Source: Hygrophila difformis
Taxonomy: Eukaryota > Streptophyta > Magnoliopsida > Lamiales > Acanthaceae
Length of the DNA stretch: 64,000 bases
Direction: 5' to 3'
NCBI GenBank assembly: GCA_030278955.1
Contig: JAOANR010000004.1
Location: 62,589,686-62,653,685 of the forward strand
Under the pieces are notes generated by a model, which saw nothing but the letters and a program-made list of their open reading frames with translations, ran no database searches and had not been told where the DNA came from. The stretch's first letter is position 1; the number at the start of each line of letters is the position of its first letter. Positions 24,827-36,604 of this stretch are shown piece by piece. The translations under genes were made by a program, and so were the position numbers.

Positions 24827-26680
24827 CATAGTAGTAATACATTCCTACTGACAATATCTCTCCATCGTTTCCAAAAAGAGACATTTTTTAAAAATTTCTA
24901 TGGCAGTTGTAATATCTTTACCTACACGCATGCCATGCACAAAAGAAGGGGAACAAAAACTATACTATTATGGTAAAATAAATACTCCAATCAATACAAA
25001 CTCGTCATTACTCATTTGAAATAAACACGCCTAATGAAATATACTTGTCGGTGTATTATTATTATTATTTTTTTTTTATTTTGTTCTTCATGAACACGTT
25101 TGAATAATGTTTGATATGGGTATAAATTCTTTAAAAAATAAACATAAAATATGGATATCAAACATTATTTTAAAAAAAAAAATAATATCCTGCTTGCGCA
25201 TGAGCACAATTTGCTTAAAGATAAAACCTAAAACGAAACAAGGAGAAAGAGACGGAGAGCTACGAAAATATGAGGATCAACACTTCCGCTTTATCAGCTG
25301 GGACAAGATCCTTTACTTTATCAGGAGGCAAGCCAATGGAAAATCACAATGATAAAAATAAATAAATAAATCAACTAACGAAAAAATAGTTATGGATCAT
25401 ATATACACACAGAATAAACTACTACTACTACTAGTTTTTATATAGCTCACTATATATGCTAGTCGCTAGACATACTGTGTGTGTACTATATAACATGAGT
25501 TGGAATTTTACTCCTAAGATTATCCTATGTTATTCCACCAAGAATAACACCTAAACACATTACATATACAGGCAAGAAATACAGTATATTAACAAGTAAA
25601 CGAAAGAACATACTGCGAATATAGGTAGTAGGTACACATGATCTCGTTTACATACCTGTGCCATACGATCAAACATGGCTAATATTTTCTTGTACCTGTG
25701 GCCCAGTTAGGTGCTCTGCAAGTGGCAACATCGTCCTTCGTTATCTTCTTCACCAACACGACACCCATGATGCAACTTACACTGTCTTACGCTGGCATTG
25801 TGACCTTCAAGGAGTATAATTTGGGATATAGTAATACATTTCTCGATTTGTCTGAAAAGCCCTGATTTGTCATTTAGTAGCTAACTACTACAGTACTACT
25901 ATTACTTACATCCAATTAATTTCCCAAGGTAAACAAAAAGGTGTTTATCGTCATTAAACAGAAAGTAATGGTGAAAATAACAGGTGTTGGTAGCCCATCA
26001 CTGCAAAACTATTAAGGAAAAATTGGTGCAATGTAGGTAGACACATAACACCACATTAGTGCTGAATGGATCACACAACCCTAATTCCTTCCAACCCCAT
26101 ATTGCTCTATCTTACATTAATTCAATCAAAATGCAGTGCATATCTTCTGGATCAATAAATGAACTGATAAAGTCTTGCTATCCCATACACCCCATGCCTC
26201 CCTTTACAGTTTCAGACAGTGAAAGCTTTAGGATAGAAATTTAATAAAGACTGCGTAGGCAGCCCTTTCTCTCCACATAGAGCCAACTACAGCTAGTTTG
26301 TTCTGCACTCTTTGGGTGGATAGATAAAAACTACTGACAATTTTGAGTGGATCCTTTCCAGAGCTTTCGATTATGCTACTGAAAGAAAAAGATTTCCTGA
26401 TATCTAAACTGGGCCTTCCTTCCTACACATATTAATATGCCCATAAAAGTTTGTCCTCTTCCTTTGTTCAACTCTGCTTGATCCTCCACCAAGTTACCAC
26501 CCATCTTCCTCTATAAAATGTTGATATTTTTACTTGTTCAACCTACCAAGAACCCCACTATATATCTATCTATCAGTAATATCTGGGAGGGGAACATGAT
26601 ACTGAGCTAACAAATCGCCTCAGGTTTAACAAAAGAACTACCCACAAGCACATAAATACCACAGGTGATTAGGTAGAAGA
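24827..26680. other. Intergenic; right end is the promoter and 5' UTR of the B-box gene
   Basis: Unique AT-rich DNA. No other gene is seen. The last 100-150 bases before 26681 are leader-like (pyrimidine-rich, short AC-rich runs). A TATATCTATCTAT stretch near 26560 could serve as a TATA element. Confidence 0.45.
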
Positions 26681-27719
26681 ATGAAGATTCAATGTGATGT
26701 TTGCAGAATAGAAGAAGCATCAATGTTTTGTACCGCAGATGAGGCTGCCTTATGCCAGAAATGTGATGATCGCGTCCATGGTGCCAATAAGCTTGCCAGC
26801 AAGCACCCGCGCTTCTCTCTTCTCAATCCTCAAGTCAAAGAATCCCAACTCTGCGACATTTGCCAGGTAACCAATACACATTTTTGTGAAAACGTACCAA
26901 ATGATTAATGATCACCCTATTTAAAGTTGCATGCTTCTAGTTTGTGTATTGTTTATGTCCTGGGCATGAAAATTTATACCTTTACAGCAAAGGAAAGCAT
27001 TGCTGTTTTGTCAAGAAGACAGAGCATTACTGTGCAGAGAGTGTGATTTGCCGATACACAAAGCTAATGAACATACCAAAAGGCACAACAGGTTTCTCCT
27101 AACTGGGATCAAGCTTTCTACTGCAGCTTCAAATCAACCTACTGCATCCTCCAGCCAATCGCAATCTGAAATAGAGACCCAGAACTCAGTTATTAATGAA
27201 GCAAATACCCAACAAAAATTAACTGAAAATTATTCAGAATCTTCATCAAATCCTTGGAGGGATAGCCAGTCAATCCAATCAGAGAACGAACAAATTTCAA
27301 ATTCAACCAGCACCATATCAGAATACTTGATGGAGACATTACCTGGTTGGCACGTTGAAGACCTGTTGGATCCTTCAGAGAATTATGGTTTCTGTAAGGT
27401 TTGCAGTATTTTTCATTTCATATGATTAGCAGAATAATCAAACTTCATACCAAAAACAACAATAATAACAAGATAGACTGGGAAATGATAGTAGCTCCGT
27501 GTAGCAATCTGCTAATAATACGTTAGAATTTATATCATTTTGGAATATGATGAAAAGTTTCAGTTTATCTATTATATTGATGACTTGCAGATTAATGACC
27601 AGAAATCAGTTCTCATGAAGGAAGAGTATGGAATCGCTTTCAATCCTTTTCCATCGGATGACAAGATCATGCATTTACCTCCAGTCTCCCAGCTCAAAAT
27701 CCCGATAAGGCAGGTGTAA
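26681..27719 (+). CDS. Double B-box zinc-finger protein, BBX20/BBX21-like
   Basis: Exons 26681-26866, 26988-27398 and 27591-27719 join in phase 0 and give 241 residues. B-box 1 (residues 1-42: C5, C8, C17, C25, C28, H33, H42) and B-box 2 (C58, C61, C70, C78, C81, H86, H95) are complete. No CCT domain follows, which places it in the two-box group IV with BBX18-25. Signature text HTKRHNRFLLTGIKLS and SEYLMETLPGWHVEDLLD matches BBX20/BBX21, which act with HY5 in light signalling, photomorphogenesis and brassinosteroid crosstalk. The stop follows a CAG|GTGTAA string that could be a splice donor, so a fourth exon with the usual family tail may be missing. I could not find that tail in the next kilobase. 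Confidence 0.9.
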
Positions 27720-28640
27720 AGATGGTTTATTCTTCTCTCCCTCTAAATTCAGCCATCAATCAAGCAATATCACTGAAAATTCTTGCAGAAAATCTCCAGT
27801 GCAATCCCTTCATGACTTCCATTTGCCCATCTCGTTTTTTTTTAAAACCCTTTTCTCTATTTTTGCCTTTTCTTCTCCCTCCACCAACCCCATTCTGCAC
27901 AAGTGTTTATCTTTCCAGAACTAGCCGTAGCAACTGGCATAGCTATTTACATATTCTCTTCTTTTGCCACTTGTCCTTTATCATGAACGCATTTAATTTT
28001 TCATATATGTTCAATTCGGTTCGGAGCCACTGCCTTTCCCTACCCACGACCTTAAAAAAGAGAAGGTACTACAATATCATGAACAAATCATTCAAAAACA
28101 AATCATTAATTAAGAGTGCAACGTTTATATATTGTTGGGACTGTCACGAACAAACACAATAAATACGTCAACAAAACCACCATATACTAATACTGAAGCA
28201 AATACGAAATTTAGCATACATAAATTAAATTGATAAAAGAAAAAAATGTGATTCATCTGAAAAAGAAAAGAGCATGAGATCGAGATTACCCCGAGAAGCA
28301 TCGTTGTGTATCTGTTCGCCTTGATTGCATATTTTCATGTGAAGTCGTAAAGAAGAAGCTTGATCAGTAGTTGGCGGTTGAATGCTCGATGATGCCAACG
28401 TCTGAAGACTGACGACGGAAGGCGCTGCTTGTTGGACGGAAAGCGCATCGGAAGGTAGCAAGACCTTAAGCTAAGAACTAAGAAGAAAGAGTAAAAATTT
28501 GAAATTGCGGCAATGGGAGTGTGAGAAGAAACAGCAACATGCGTTCTTGCTCAACAAGAAAGTCTGTACAAATAGAAGCTCTTATATGGGGGCTATGGGT
28601 TACAAGATCCAACGCATAAAATAAAACGTAGCCCAAAGAT
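27720..28640. other. 3' flank of the B-box gene; nothing firm
   Basis: Holds the probable 3' UTR. On the minus strand, a 78-codon open frame at 28225-28461 has normal composition (contains SVQQAAPSVVSLQTLASSS) and a possible donor near 28290, but no start context or linked exon. It might be part of the neighbouring Copia debris. Confidence 0.4.
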
Positions 28641-28679
28641 CAAAAGATTTACAGCTACAATATCAGAATACCTACGCTG

Positions 28680-29345
28680 TAGAGAATGAACAAGCTAAAA
28701 CACAGAGTAAATACCTGTCTCTGAAATTGTATAGATGATCAACTGCAAAGAGTTCATACATTGCGAAAAGAGCAAAATCAGAGACTATAAATACTAGAGG
28801 GAAGGAAAGGTAAAAGAAAGGCCCAATACGAGATGGCCCAAATAGAAACTAATCTAGGCCCAATCAACCGATGCCTGTTGAAGCTGGTTTCTTGCCACAA
28901 TCTGATTTCTTGCCAAGATCAACAGCTTCATCATCCCCCGCAAGCTGGAGCATTCCAAAGATTCAGCTTGGAGCAGAAGAAATGGAAGACACGAGGAGTT
29001 AACCCCTTGGTAAAGATGTTGGCCAACTGGTGAGAGGTTGGCACAAAGATAGGATTGATCATTGATGTACTATTGGTCTCGGACAGAGTGGCAACCTATA
29101 TCAAGGTGCTTAGTTCGCTTATGGTGAATAACATTCTTAACAAGCTGTAATGCAGATTGGTTGTCACAATGAAGGGGATAGGGACAATCCAGAGGAAGAT
29201 GGAAATCCTTAAATAAGGAGCCAATCCAGAGTAAGTCTGCAGCAGCAGCTCCAAGAGATCGATATTCAGCCTCAGTTCAACTGCGAGATACAACCTCTTT
29301 GTTCTTAGTTTTCCAGGAAACCAATGAGTCACCCAGGAATATGCA
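28680..29345 (-). mobile_element. Ty1/Copia retrotransposon remnant: RNase H end and probable LTR
   Basis: From 29345 leftwards the minus strand encodes the C-terminal RNase H part of a Copia polyprotein: [12 protein letters not shown], then stop, then TEAEYRSLGAAAADLLWIGS, then LHCDNQSALQLVKN, HHKRTKHLDI and, after a frameshift, HQLANIFTKGLTPRVFHFFC. Two in-frame stops and one frameshift show it is dead. Past the coding end, about 28680-28850 reads like an LTR R/U5 segment, but the LTR ends are not defined and no second LTR is visible. No RT, integrase or gag is present. Confidence 0.85.
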
Positions 29346-30115
29346 GAATCCAGTAAGAGATCGCCTTTCCTTCATCATACGCATCTCTAAGAGACTGGAA
29401 TATAGATGGAATCATAAATAAAATTCCAAATAGGACTAAATGATCAGATGGGTCCTTTCCTTCAGCGTAAAAGCTCGTTTTTCTTTGTTAAAGTCCCATG
29501 TTATATCTTGGGTTATCCCTGATGTATAACTCTACCTATCACTCTTGAAGCTAGATCCATGTTGTTTCTAACATTCTTCATCCTAGTATGGCCCAAATCA
29601 TTAACTGCTTTCTCTAAGTGAGAGTCATATTCGTTATTGACCGATAAAGTTAATTTGGTAAATAAAATTTTGAAATAATAATCCTTGTTATAAGCTGCCA
29701 GATCAACAAGATATCAACAAAGTTCAGCCAAAACAAGATATCAACAAAGTTTAGCCAAAACAAGATATCAACAATCAGCAGAAAAAAAACTGTAACACTG
29801 TCAGAATAGACAAAATGAAACATGAACAATAAACAAAAGAAGGTAAATTTCACATTTATTCAAAGCAACAGTAGTTTGGTAACAACACTGACGGAGACAA
29901 TAATTTCAAAAAGAAAAAAGAAGAAGAAAAACACATATCTATAGTAGTATACTAGTATTCACCCAAGATTGAACAATCAACCCCAAACCAATACATCAAA
30001 GCAATGAATAAAATGGCAATGTAATAAATAAAAACATCATAAATCAAATGAGCCTTTTACTTTTTCCTTGTGCTTTATCTGCCACTGAGTTCAGACATCT
30101 TTTCACTAAGCAGTA
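29346..30115. other. Intergenic and 3' UTR of the IQD gene
   Basis: A short tandem repeat (GATATCAACAAAGTT.AGCCAAAACAA, two and a half copies, 29708-29775) is present. The right side, from about 29870, is probably the 3' UTR of the minus-strand IQD gene. Confidence 0.5.
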
Positions 30116-32821
30116 TTAACTCACCATTGCTGTTCCATTGACATCATTGTCATCAATGGAGCTGGTGGTCAACTTTGGTGGCCCAGAATGTCTCCTTGGT
30201 CTAGCAGGAGAAGGAGGGAACGACAGCCGTTTCTTGGCAACTCCAGCGGATCCCTTCTCGGGTGTTGCATTGCCATTATTACCGTTCTCCATTCCCAGTG
30301 GACTCGGCAACTTTGACTTGGCTTTGGCTGACTTGGTGGGAACCATGTAACTTGGCATGGATCCACAACTTGACAAGCTATCATCATCCTTGACTGATGA
30401 ACCGCCAATAGTGTGCCTCCTGTTCCGCTCTGACTGCACACTGACCATGCTCCTTGAGTCATCATCTTGACCTATTGCGCTCCCTCTTGGACTTGGTTTC
30501 ATTTTCCTGGTGGAAGGCATGGAAGGTGCAGGTTTTGAAGGAGTGAAAGGGGATTGGTGGCCAGGAGGCCTTTGGCTTGCAGGGGAGGATGGGTTATCGG
30601 AATTTAGCTGATGACGGGCAAACGACTTTGTAATTTCTCCCACGGGAGTTCCCACGACATTGCTTTTGATGGATGAGCGGTCACTGTTCAGATCTTTGTC
30701 TGCAGTAGTTTGGGAATCCCATGGCCTGGCCGCCATCCATCGTTCTAACCAGCTCCAACCCCAGTGAGGATTAGTTGGATCCATGAACAATAAGTTAGTG
30801 TTTGGTTTCGATGATTTCTTCCATGTTTGCTGTTCGGTTGATACAATTAAATCAGTTCAAAAATCTAGTTTAACTTTAAGCAAGCAGAGTAAGCCGGAAG
30901 CATATTAGAATAATAAGGCTAATTGCTGGGAATCTGCCAACCAAGCTGCATGGTGTTAATAAAAAATAAAAATTAAAAATTAAAAAAATTTTAAAAAAAA
31001 AAAAAACATACTAAACCAAATAAATGTGTAAGCTGGCACAATCTGAAACCCGAGCATACAAATATCTCCAGTTCAGAGGCAGGAAATATGTATTATAATT
31101 GGAATGCAGATCAGTTACCTGATGAGTGTAGGAATAAGCTAATGCCCTTTCACGCCTCATTGCAGCTTCATACTTGTGCAGCAGGCTTGCTTCGATTTGC
31201 TCCTTCGATTGTTGGCTGTCATCCCATTCCTCTCCCATCTGCAAAAACAATGAAGTAACGCTTGATGAACAAGTATAGGAAATTTCACAAGAAACAAAAA
31301 ACCCCTTCAGGTGTTTGGTTGCATGGTGCAAAGTCAATTAGCTCCAGAAATTTCATTTATTAAGCCAAATGAATGGCAACATATAAAAAAATCTCTTCAA
31401 GGACATAAGATATGGCCCAAGAAAAAGTAGCAGCAACTTAAGCAAACAAACTCACTCTCAAGGTCTCTAGTTCCTTGGCATGTTTCTGCAGGAGCTGTCT
31501 CTGAAGTGCCCTATTCTCCTCTAACATCCTTAACCTTCTTGATTGAACCTGAGACTGCACATGAGATAATGTCTGCATACATTTCAGAGTATTTGCAGTT
31601 TGGCGTTTGACAGTGGAACCATCAACAAGTGACTTCAGCCTGACTAGTCCTCTTAGAGCTCGCAGAGCTCTCCTGGCCTGTGATTCGGGTAACAATAACA
31701 AGGTTATAGTATTGATTGTTAAACTTTGTTACAGGTCCATACAAAATAAAATATGAGTTATAAGTGCTGCAAAGAAAGCACATACGAAAAGGGAGGAGTA
31801 AAATTATTGAAAGTTCAACGGAAATGTAGTTTTATCATTAAGCATTGCAGAAAATACACCGCCATGAGCAACAATGAGCAATTTGAATTGGAAGGCATGT
31901 GTTCTACAACAAACTTCTCTAACTTGATGCTTTTAGTTCTAAATTAAGCTTCCCTATGCAGTGCGAACTACCTTATACTAGTTAAATTTCGTGTTGCACT
32001 TTCTTTACTGTCAAAGTCGTCCTATAATCGCACAAAATAAAACATGTGACTTGTAAACATACAAAGAATGGCAGGATGATTAAGCCAGCAAATAAATTAA
32101 TGTGTGATTCTATCTCATTTACCAGACTACCAACTATTCATAACCCCCACCAATTTTATCTAGAAATGGTGGTTTCATCTTATAATTGTAGATAGTATAT
32201 TGGAAGAGATCTTGAAAAAGTAATGAAAACTAGACATGGAAGTAAGTCAGGAAATGATGCTGACAGAAAAGGATGGAAAATATGCGAGATAACAGACCAA
32301 GTAACCACGGAATGCTGTCTGGATTTTTATTGCAGCTACTTCCTCCTTGGATTTCCCAGCAAATTGATTTGCCTTGGTTAATCGTGCTACCTCCGCAGCA
32401 GCCTTTGTGGCTGCCGCTGCTGCTGCTGTTGCTTCAGCTGCTGCTGCTGTAGCAGCAGCAACAGAGAGTGCATGATTCGTTTGCTCATTCTCCAGGTCTG
32501 CCGACTTTAAAGCTTCCACTGGTGGAAGAGAAGGCGGCTGAAAATTTCCATGTGGATGAATAATTTCGGCAGCGTCAGGAATTGGAGAATCAGAAACCGG
32601 CGGCTTTTCTTTCCCAAACCATTTCTTGGATTTACTTGCTTTCTGAAACAGAGTCCAAAAAAAAAGAAAAAGAAAAAGAAAAAATCAATGGAACATCAAA
32701 TAATAAAATTCAACAAGATTACAATGACATTGATATGAATGCATACCTTGGCTTTCTTGCCCTTGGAATCCGGGCTGAGAACCTTCTTTACCGAAGAAAA
32801 CCAACTTCCTTTCCTCTCCAT
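30116..32821 (-). CDS. IQ67-domain calmodulin-binding protein (IQD2/3/4 clade)
   Basis: Five exons on the minus strand, 32821-32747, 32642-32298, 31677-31456, 31238-31119 and 30829-30116, all phase 0, give 491 residues. The N-terminus MERKGSWFSSVKKVLSPDSK and the basic KKWFGKEKP are typical. An Ala-rich helix (about residues 75-105, many AAAA runs) precedes the IQ67 domain (about 127-193), which starts AAIKIQTAFRGYL. The intron splits the first IQ motif exactly before ARRALRALRGLVRLKSL, the intron position conserved in IQDs. HKYEAAMRRERALAYSY, NPHWGWSWLERWMAARPW and the C-terminal DUF4005 (ERNRRHTIGG, PSYMVPTKSAKAK) follow. Family members bind calmodulin and microtubules and scaffold cell-shape signalling. 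A 5' UTR exon with a donor near 33520 is likely. Confidence 0.93.
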
Positions 32822-33267
32822 CTCTTAATCATTACCCAGTTTGTCCTTATCTGAAATTATTTTCAAGGTACGGTCGAATTTCTTAATATGCGACAAAGAT
32901 AAATGAATGCCACAGATAAATTTCTCCTCGAATCACCACATAGATATATATAGAGTTACAGACAATTTGAATAATTTCCGAATCTGAAATCTCTAAACAA
33001 CTGTCAAACAATAAAATTCAGCACCCTCAACCGGTTTTTCCCCTTATTTCATCGAAAAATGGATGATTAAAGCATTGGCCGTTACTTCAATTCTCGCCTG
33101 CATTACCGCCGAGGAACTCATCAATTCAAATAAATTCCATTTTAAGCTTTCAATCTACACAAATCAAGGTAAACATCAATAAAAGCCACTATGTTCTTCA
33201 ACTGCAAAAATCAAGCAAACCAAAAAAAACACCACTCTGCCTTCTCGAATCCAGAAAAACATAAACG

Positions 33268-33268
33268 G

Positions 33269-33307
<39 letters not shown>
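33268..33307. repeat. Poly(A) tract of about 40 bases
   Basis: Nearly pure A run inside the presumed 5' UTR intron of the IQD gene (poly-T on its sense strand). Confidence 0.9.
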
Positions 33308-33310
<3 letters not shown>

Positions 33311-33639
33311 CACATTCAAAATCAACACATTACGAAATTTACCTTCAATGCAATTCACCAGATCTCACACAATTACACCATTCTCTTCACCAGGAATCCA
33401 TCCAGAAGCGCCTACAGTCAAAATTTAGATACCTTACCAAACAAATGCAGCACATAAACAAATTGAACCAATCCAAGCAAGCTCATAATTCCTCAGAATC
33501 TCGATCACATACCCACCGCTTTGACTCCACGAATTCTCGAAAACCAGATCTTGATAATGAAGGAAGAAGCAACAACAAAATTCAAAGTGGAGTGGAGAAG
33601 AGTAACATGAGAAGGAATCACACTTGATGCACAGCTGGG

Positions 33640-34506
33640 TTTTGCTAATGTGGGACCCACTCTTTGGAGCTCCTTCTTCCCCGTTATGGGCCCCATTATA
33701 TTAACTTCCACTAACCCCACTCTTTATTATGCATAATGATTTGATAATTAACTAATTTCCTTTTCCTTTGTGTAAAGTAACCGACTTTAATTAGGGTTAG
33801 ATTAGATGAGTATAAATTATACTAGTGCCTACTAGGAAGCGCAAATTACTAACTTGCCCATACTGGAATTCTTTTTGCTTTTTCTTTTGGAATTCCGTAT
33901 TGAATCAAAGAAAGCGCCAACCCACGAGAAATATCTGCGAAAGCTTATTGTGGTGCGCGGCAAACCATATATTGTTTCTATTTATGAATTTTTAAATTAT
34001 AAGAGTGGCTTGTTAAAAATCATATGCAATTGTTTAAATTTGAATGTATAATTCGAAAAAAGCAAAACAAATAGTTGCCGATGTGGTACATTTTAGATCG
34101 GGGAAGAATGAGGTGATAATTCAAATATGTTTTAGGTTAAAAGACAATTAAATAAATATGAGTGGTATTGTTTTGGATGGCAAAATAAACAACCACCAAC
34201 GTATGTGCAATAAAATTATGATACTGTGTCGGTGCAAGTAAAAGTAATGCATGTCTCGTTCGTTTTAAATTCTTTTTCCATTAAATAAAAAAATCAAATA
34301 ATCATAAAGGAAAAAAGGAAAAAGAAAATCTCATTCATTCAAATTAGCAGTTTGCTTTCTCTTGGACCATATTCATAGATATATTCACATGAAGTCTATT
34401 TTTGTTCTTTTTTACAAAAAGGTAGTTATTCAAAGTCATTCATATTCAATATTGCATAATTTTTTTTGGATGCAAAACGGGCAGTTGTGAAGTGAGAAAT
34501 ATAATA
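33640..34506. other. Intergenic; IQD promoter side
   Basis: No gene is seen. The segment next to 33640 should contain the IQD promoter. The rest is AT-rich unique sequence. Confidence 0.45.
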
Positions 34507-35013
34507 CTGCCTCCATTTTTTTATTTGTTACGGACACACAGTTCACGCAGTCCAGTGCATATTTTAAATCATTAATAACTCAAGTTCGATAAAAATAAAA
34601 ATTTATAAAAATTTGATATTTAAAAACTACACAACGAGACGAATCTAACAATATCTCACTTTGCTATATTTTAACTTACCATATGGTCCTGTTTAGCAAA
34701 TAAGCTAAACGAAATTATCTTATTCTATTCATTTTAAGTTAAATTAGTTTATTTAAAAAGACAAAATACCTTAAAATGGTGTTTAATCAGCTATTTTTGA
34801 AACCGCTGCAAATAGCAGCATTTTGGAATTAGCTTATTCTAGGCAAAAAATTTGCCTCAAAACTGTCAAACAGCTAATTTTAACTAATTTATTATTCAAA
34901 TTACTCACATAATCAGTTAACAACTAATAGCTAATTCTCAAACATATGTATATCAGTATATGAACAATAACAACTTATCCAAATGTTGTAAATATTCTAA
35001 AACGGAGGGAGCA
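34507..35013. mobile_element. Stowaway-like MITE with an internal insertion
   Basis: Termini CTGCCTCCATTTTT and AAAACGGAGGGAG lie near TA dinucleotides. The left part (CACGCAGTCCAGTGCATATT, GACGAATCTAACAA) matches elements at about 46532, 61897 and 62486, defining one family. Unlike those ~260-bp copies, this one is 507 bp. The extra part begins near 34684 (GGTCCTGTTTAGCAAATAAG) and is probably a second inserted sequence. Confidence 0.7.
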
Positions 35014-35749
35014 CTATGTTTGACGAGTCTACCTTAAAAATCAAGATTAAACATTATAGATAAAATTAATATTTTGAATGCTAGTTAATATTTCGTTATT
35101 CAATAATATATGCATGTATAAGTATATTTATTTATTATATATATTATTGACATCAACAGTAAAATGTATCCCTTGTAGTATTTTTTTTTTTTTTTTTGGC
35201 GAAGACGAAGTCAGGGAAAAAACAGCAAACAATGAAAAAGAAAAGAAACTGCAACAAATAAAGAACTAACTATAACTAGGTACTGAGGAACCACACGCCG
35301 GACGCATCCGCTGCTAAGTCACCGAGAATGAAGTCCAGATGGAACGCCCAAGTGGTGGAGAAATCTTTAGTCGACGCCCCGTGCTTCGCTAACCGATCAG
35401 CTACGTTGTTGACTTCCCTTAGCACATGCCGGATGACACATTCCTCAAATGATCCTTTGACCTCCACCGCCTGATAGATAAGAGCAAATAGAGGATGAAG
35501 AGTGTCCTTGGTTGGTTCAGCAGCTGTATTGTCGTTCTTGAATTCGAATAACAACAAACGCGCGTCACACCCATATTTCTTACAAATGATAGACTAGCAG
35601 CCAATGCCAACACCTCCGCATACAAAATAAGCTTGTGGCCAAGGAAGTCGCAACCACCTCCCCTCCACTGCCTATCGCCCGACCGCACCACAAATCCAAA
35701 ACCAGCACGACCAGGATTTCCCAACGAGCTTCCATCAATATGCAAAACC

Positions 35750-36328
35750 TGTAATATCCCAGAGAATGGCTTGAATGGAGTGAAATAAGCTACTCGTACC
35801 AACAAGGTACGTTTCTTTCTTGGTAGTCATCCTATAAGAACTCCAAAGTTAAGCGTGCTTGCTTTGGGGTAATTCTATGATGGGTGACCTCCTGGGAAGT
35901 CTCTCAGGGTGTGCGCGAGTGAGGCCAAAGCGCACTGGAAAGAGCTCATGTTAGTTTGTGGGGACAGCCTTCACTCCGGAGCCGGCAACATCTAGAGTAG
36001 CACCCTGTCTTTCCGCTGCACCGAAAATGGGGTATTACAGATGGTATCAGAGCCAGACCGCGACCACGTGCTGTGGTATTCAGGCGCCTAGCCGGGTAAA
36101 AGATCCACGGGATGTGCATGATTGTGGCGTCCATGGGATGTGGATGGCCGAGCGCAACGAGGGCGTTGCGATCTTAAGGGGGAGGAATGTAATACACCGG
36201 AGAATGGCTTAAATGGAGTGAAATAAGCTACTCATACCAACAATGTATCTTTTTTTCTTGATAGACATCCTATAAAAACTCCAAATTTAAGCGTGCTTGC
36301 CTTGGGCACCCGAAAATGGGGTGTTACA
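35750..36328 (+). mobile_element. Complete Cassandra-type TRIM retrotransposon
   Basis: Left LTR 35750-36039 and right LTR 36188-36328 both start TGTAATA and end T(A/G)TTACA. A 5-bp target duplication AAACC lies at 35745-35749 and 36329-36333. The internal region of 148 bp begins two bases before a primer-binding site TGGTATCAGAGCC (36042, initiator tRNA-Met type). It ends in a purine tract AAGGGGGAGGAA (about 36176-36187). The LTR contains a 5S rRNA-like segment with AAGTTAAGCGTGCTTG (about 35848) and GATGGGTGACCTCCTGGGAA (about 35879), which is the hallmark of Cassandra. It encodes no protein. The right LTR has an internal deletion of about 150 bp that removes the second half of the 5S-like box region. 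Confidence 0.93.
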
Positions 36329-36330
36329 AA

Positions 36331-36532
36331 ACCATCTAAAACCCATTTTGTGTGTGCCATTGCACCAATCGAACAGGCGCACTACCCTCCATAGGTATGT
36401 TGGCTGCCTTCAGCAAGTCCAAATGGAGAAAACCATCTCAAACCCATTTTGTGTGTGCCATTGCACCAATCGAACAGGCGCACTACCCTCCATAGGTATG
36501 TTGGCTGCCTTCAGCAAGTCCAAATGGAGGAA
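36331..36532. repeat. 101-bp tandem duplication in the LINE
   Basis: Copies 36331-36431 and 36432-36532 are almost identical, starting ACCATCTAAAACCCATTTTG and ACCATCTCAAACCCATTTTG. The A/C difference turns a Glu codon (copy 2) into a stop (copy 1) in the LINE frame. Confidence 0.9.
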
Positions 36533-36604
36533 ACCAATCTCTCTTAATTATATAAAGGTACTAATTCAATGAACTTATATCGTAACTGCAACAACCCATC
36601 ATAA

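Larger units (their letters stand above)
35180..36532 (-). mobile_element. 3' end of a plant LINE with RNase H domain, interrupted
   Basis: On the minus strand, an RNase H-like C-terminal domain typical of plant L1-type LINEs reads from about 36530 down to 35276: PVRLVQWHTQNGF, then (after the Cassandra insert) VLHIDGSSLGNPGRAGFGFV, DFLGHKLILYAEVLALAASL, then a frameshift and VIRHVLREVNNVADRLAKHG. A 3' UTR and a poly(A) tail (T run at about 35180-35199 on plus) follow. One frameshift near 35560 and a 101-bp tandem duplication near 36331-36532 show it is not functional. The upstream reverse transcriptase is absent, as in a 5'-truncated copy. Confidence 0.8.

Noticed and set aside
28225..28461. 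Minus-strand gene of 78 codons
   Set aside because: Composition is normal, but no start context, linked exon or homology is visible; left as unexplained.
33191..33457. Open frame of 88 codons with a poly-Lys run
   Set aside because: Created by a poly(A) tract in the presumed 5' UTR intron of the IQD gene.
35800..35930. 5S rRNA gene
   Set aside because: The similarity covers only the internal promoter region and following bases, lies between LTR ends, and is part of a Cassandra element. The flanking 5S ends are missing.
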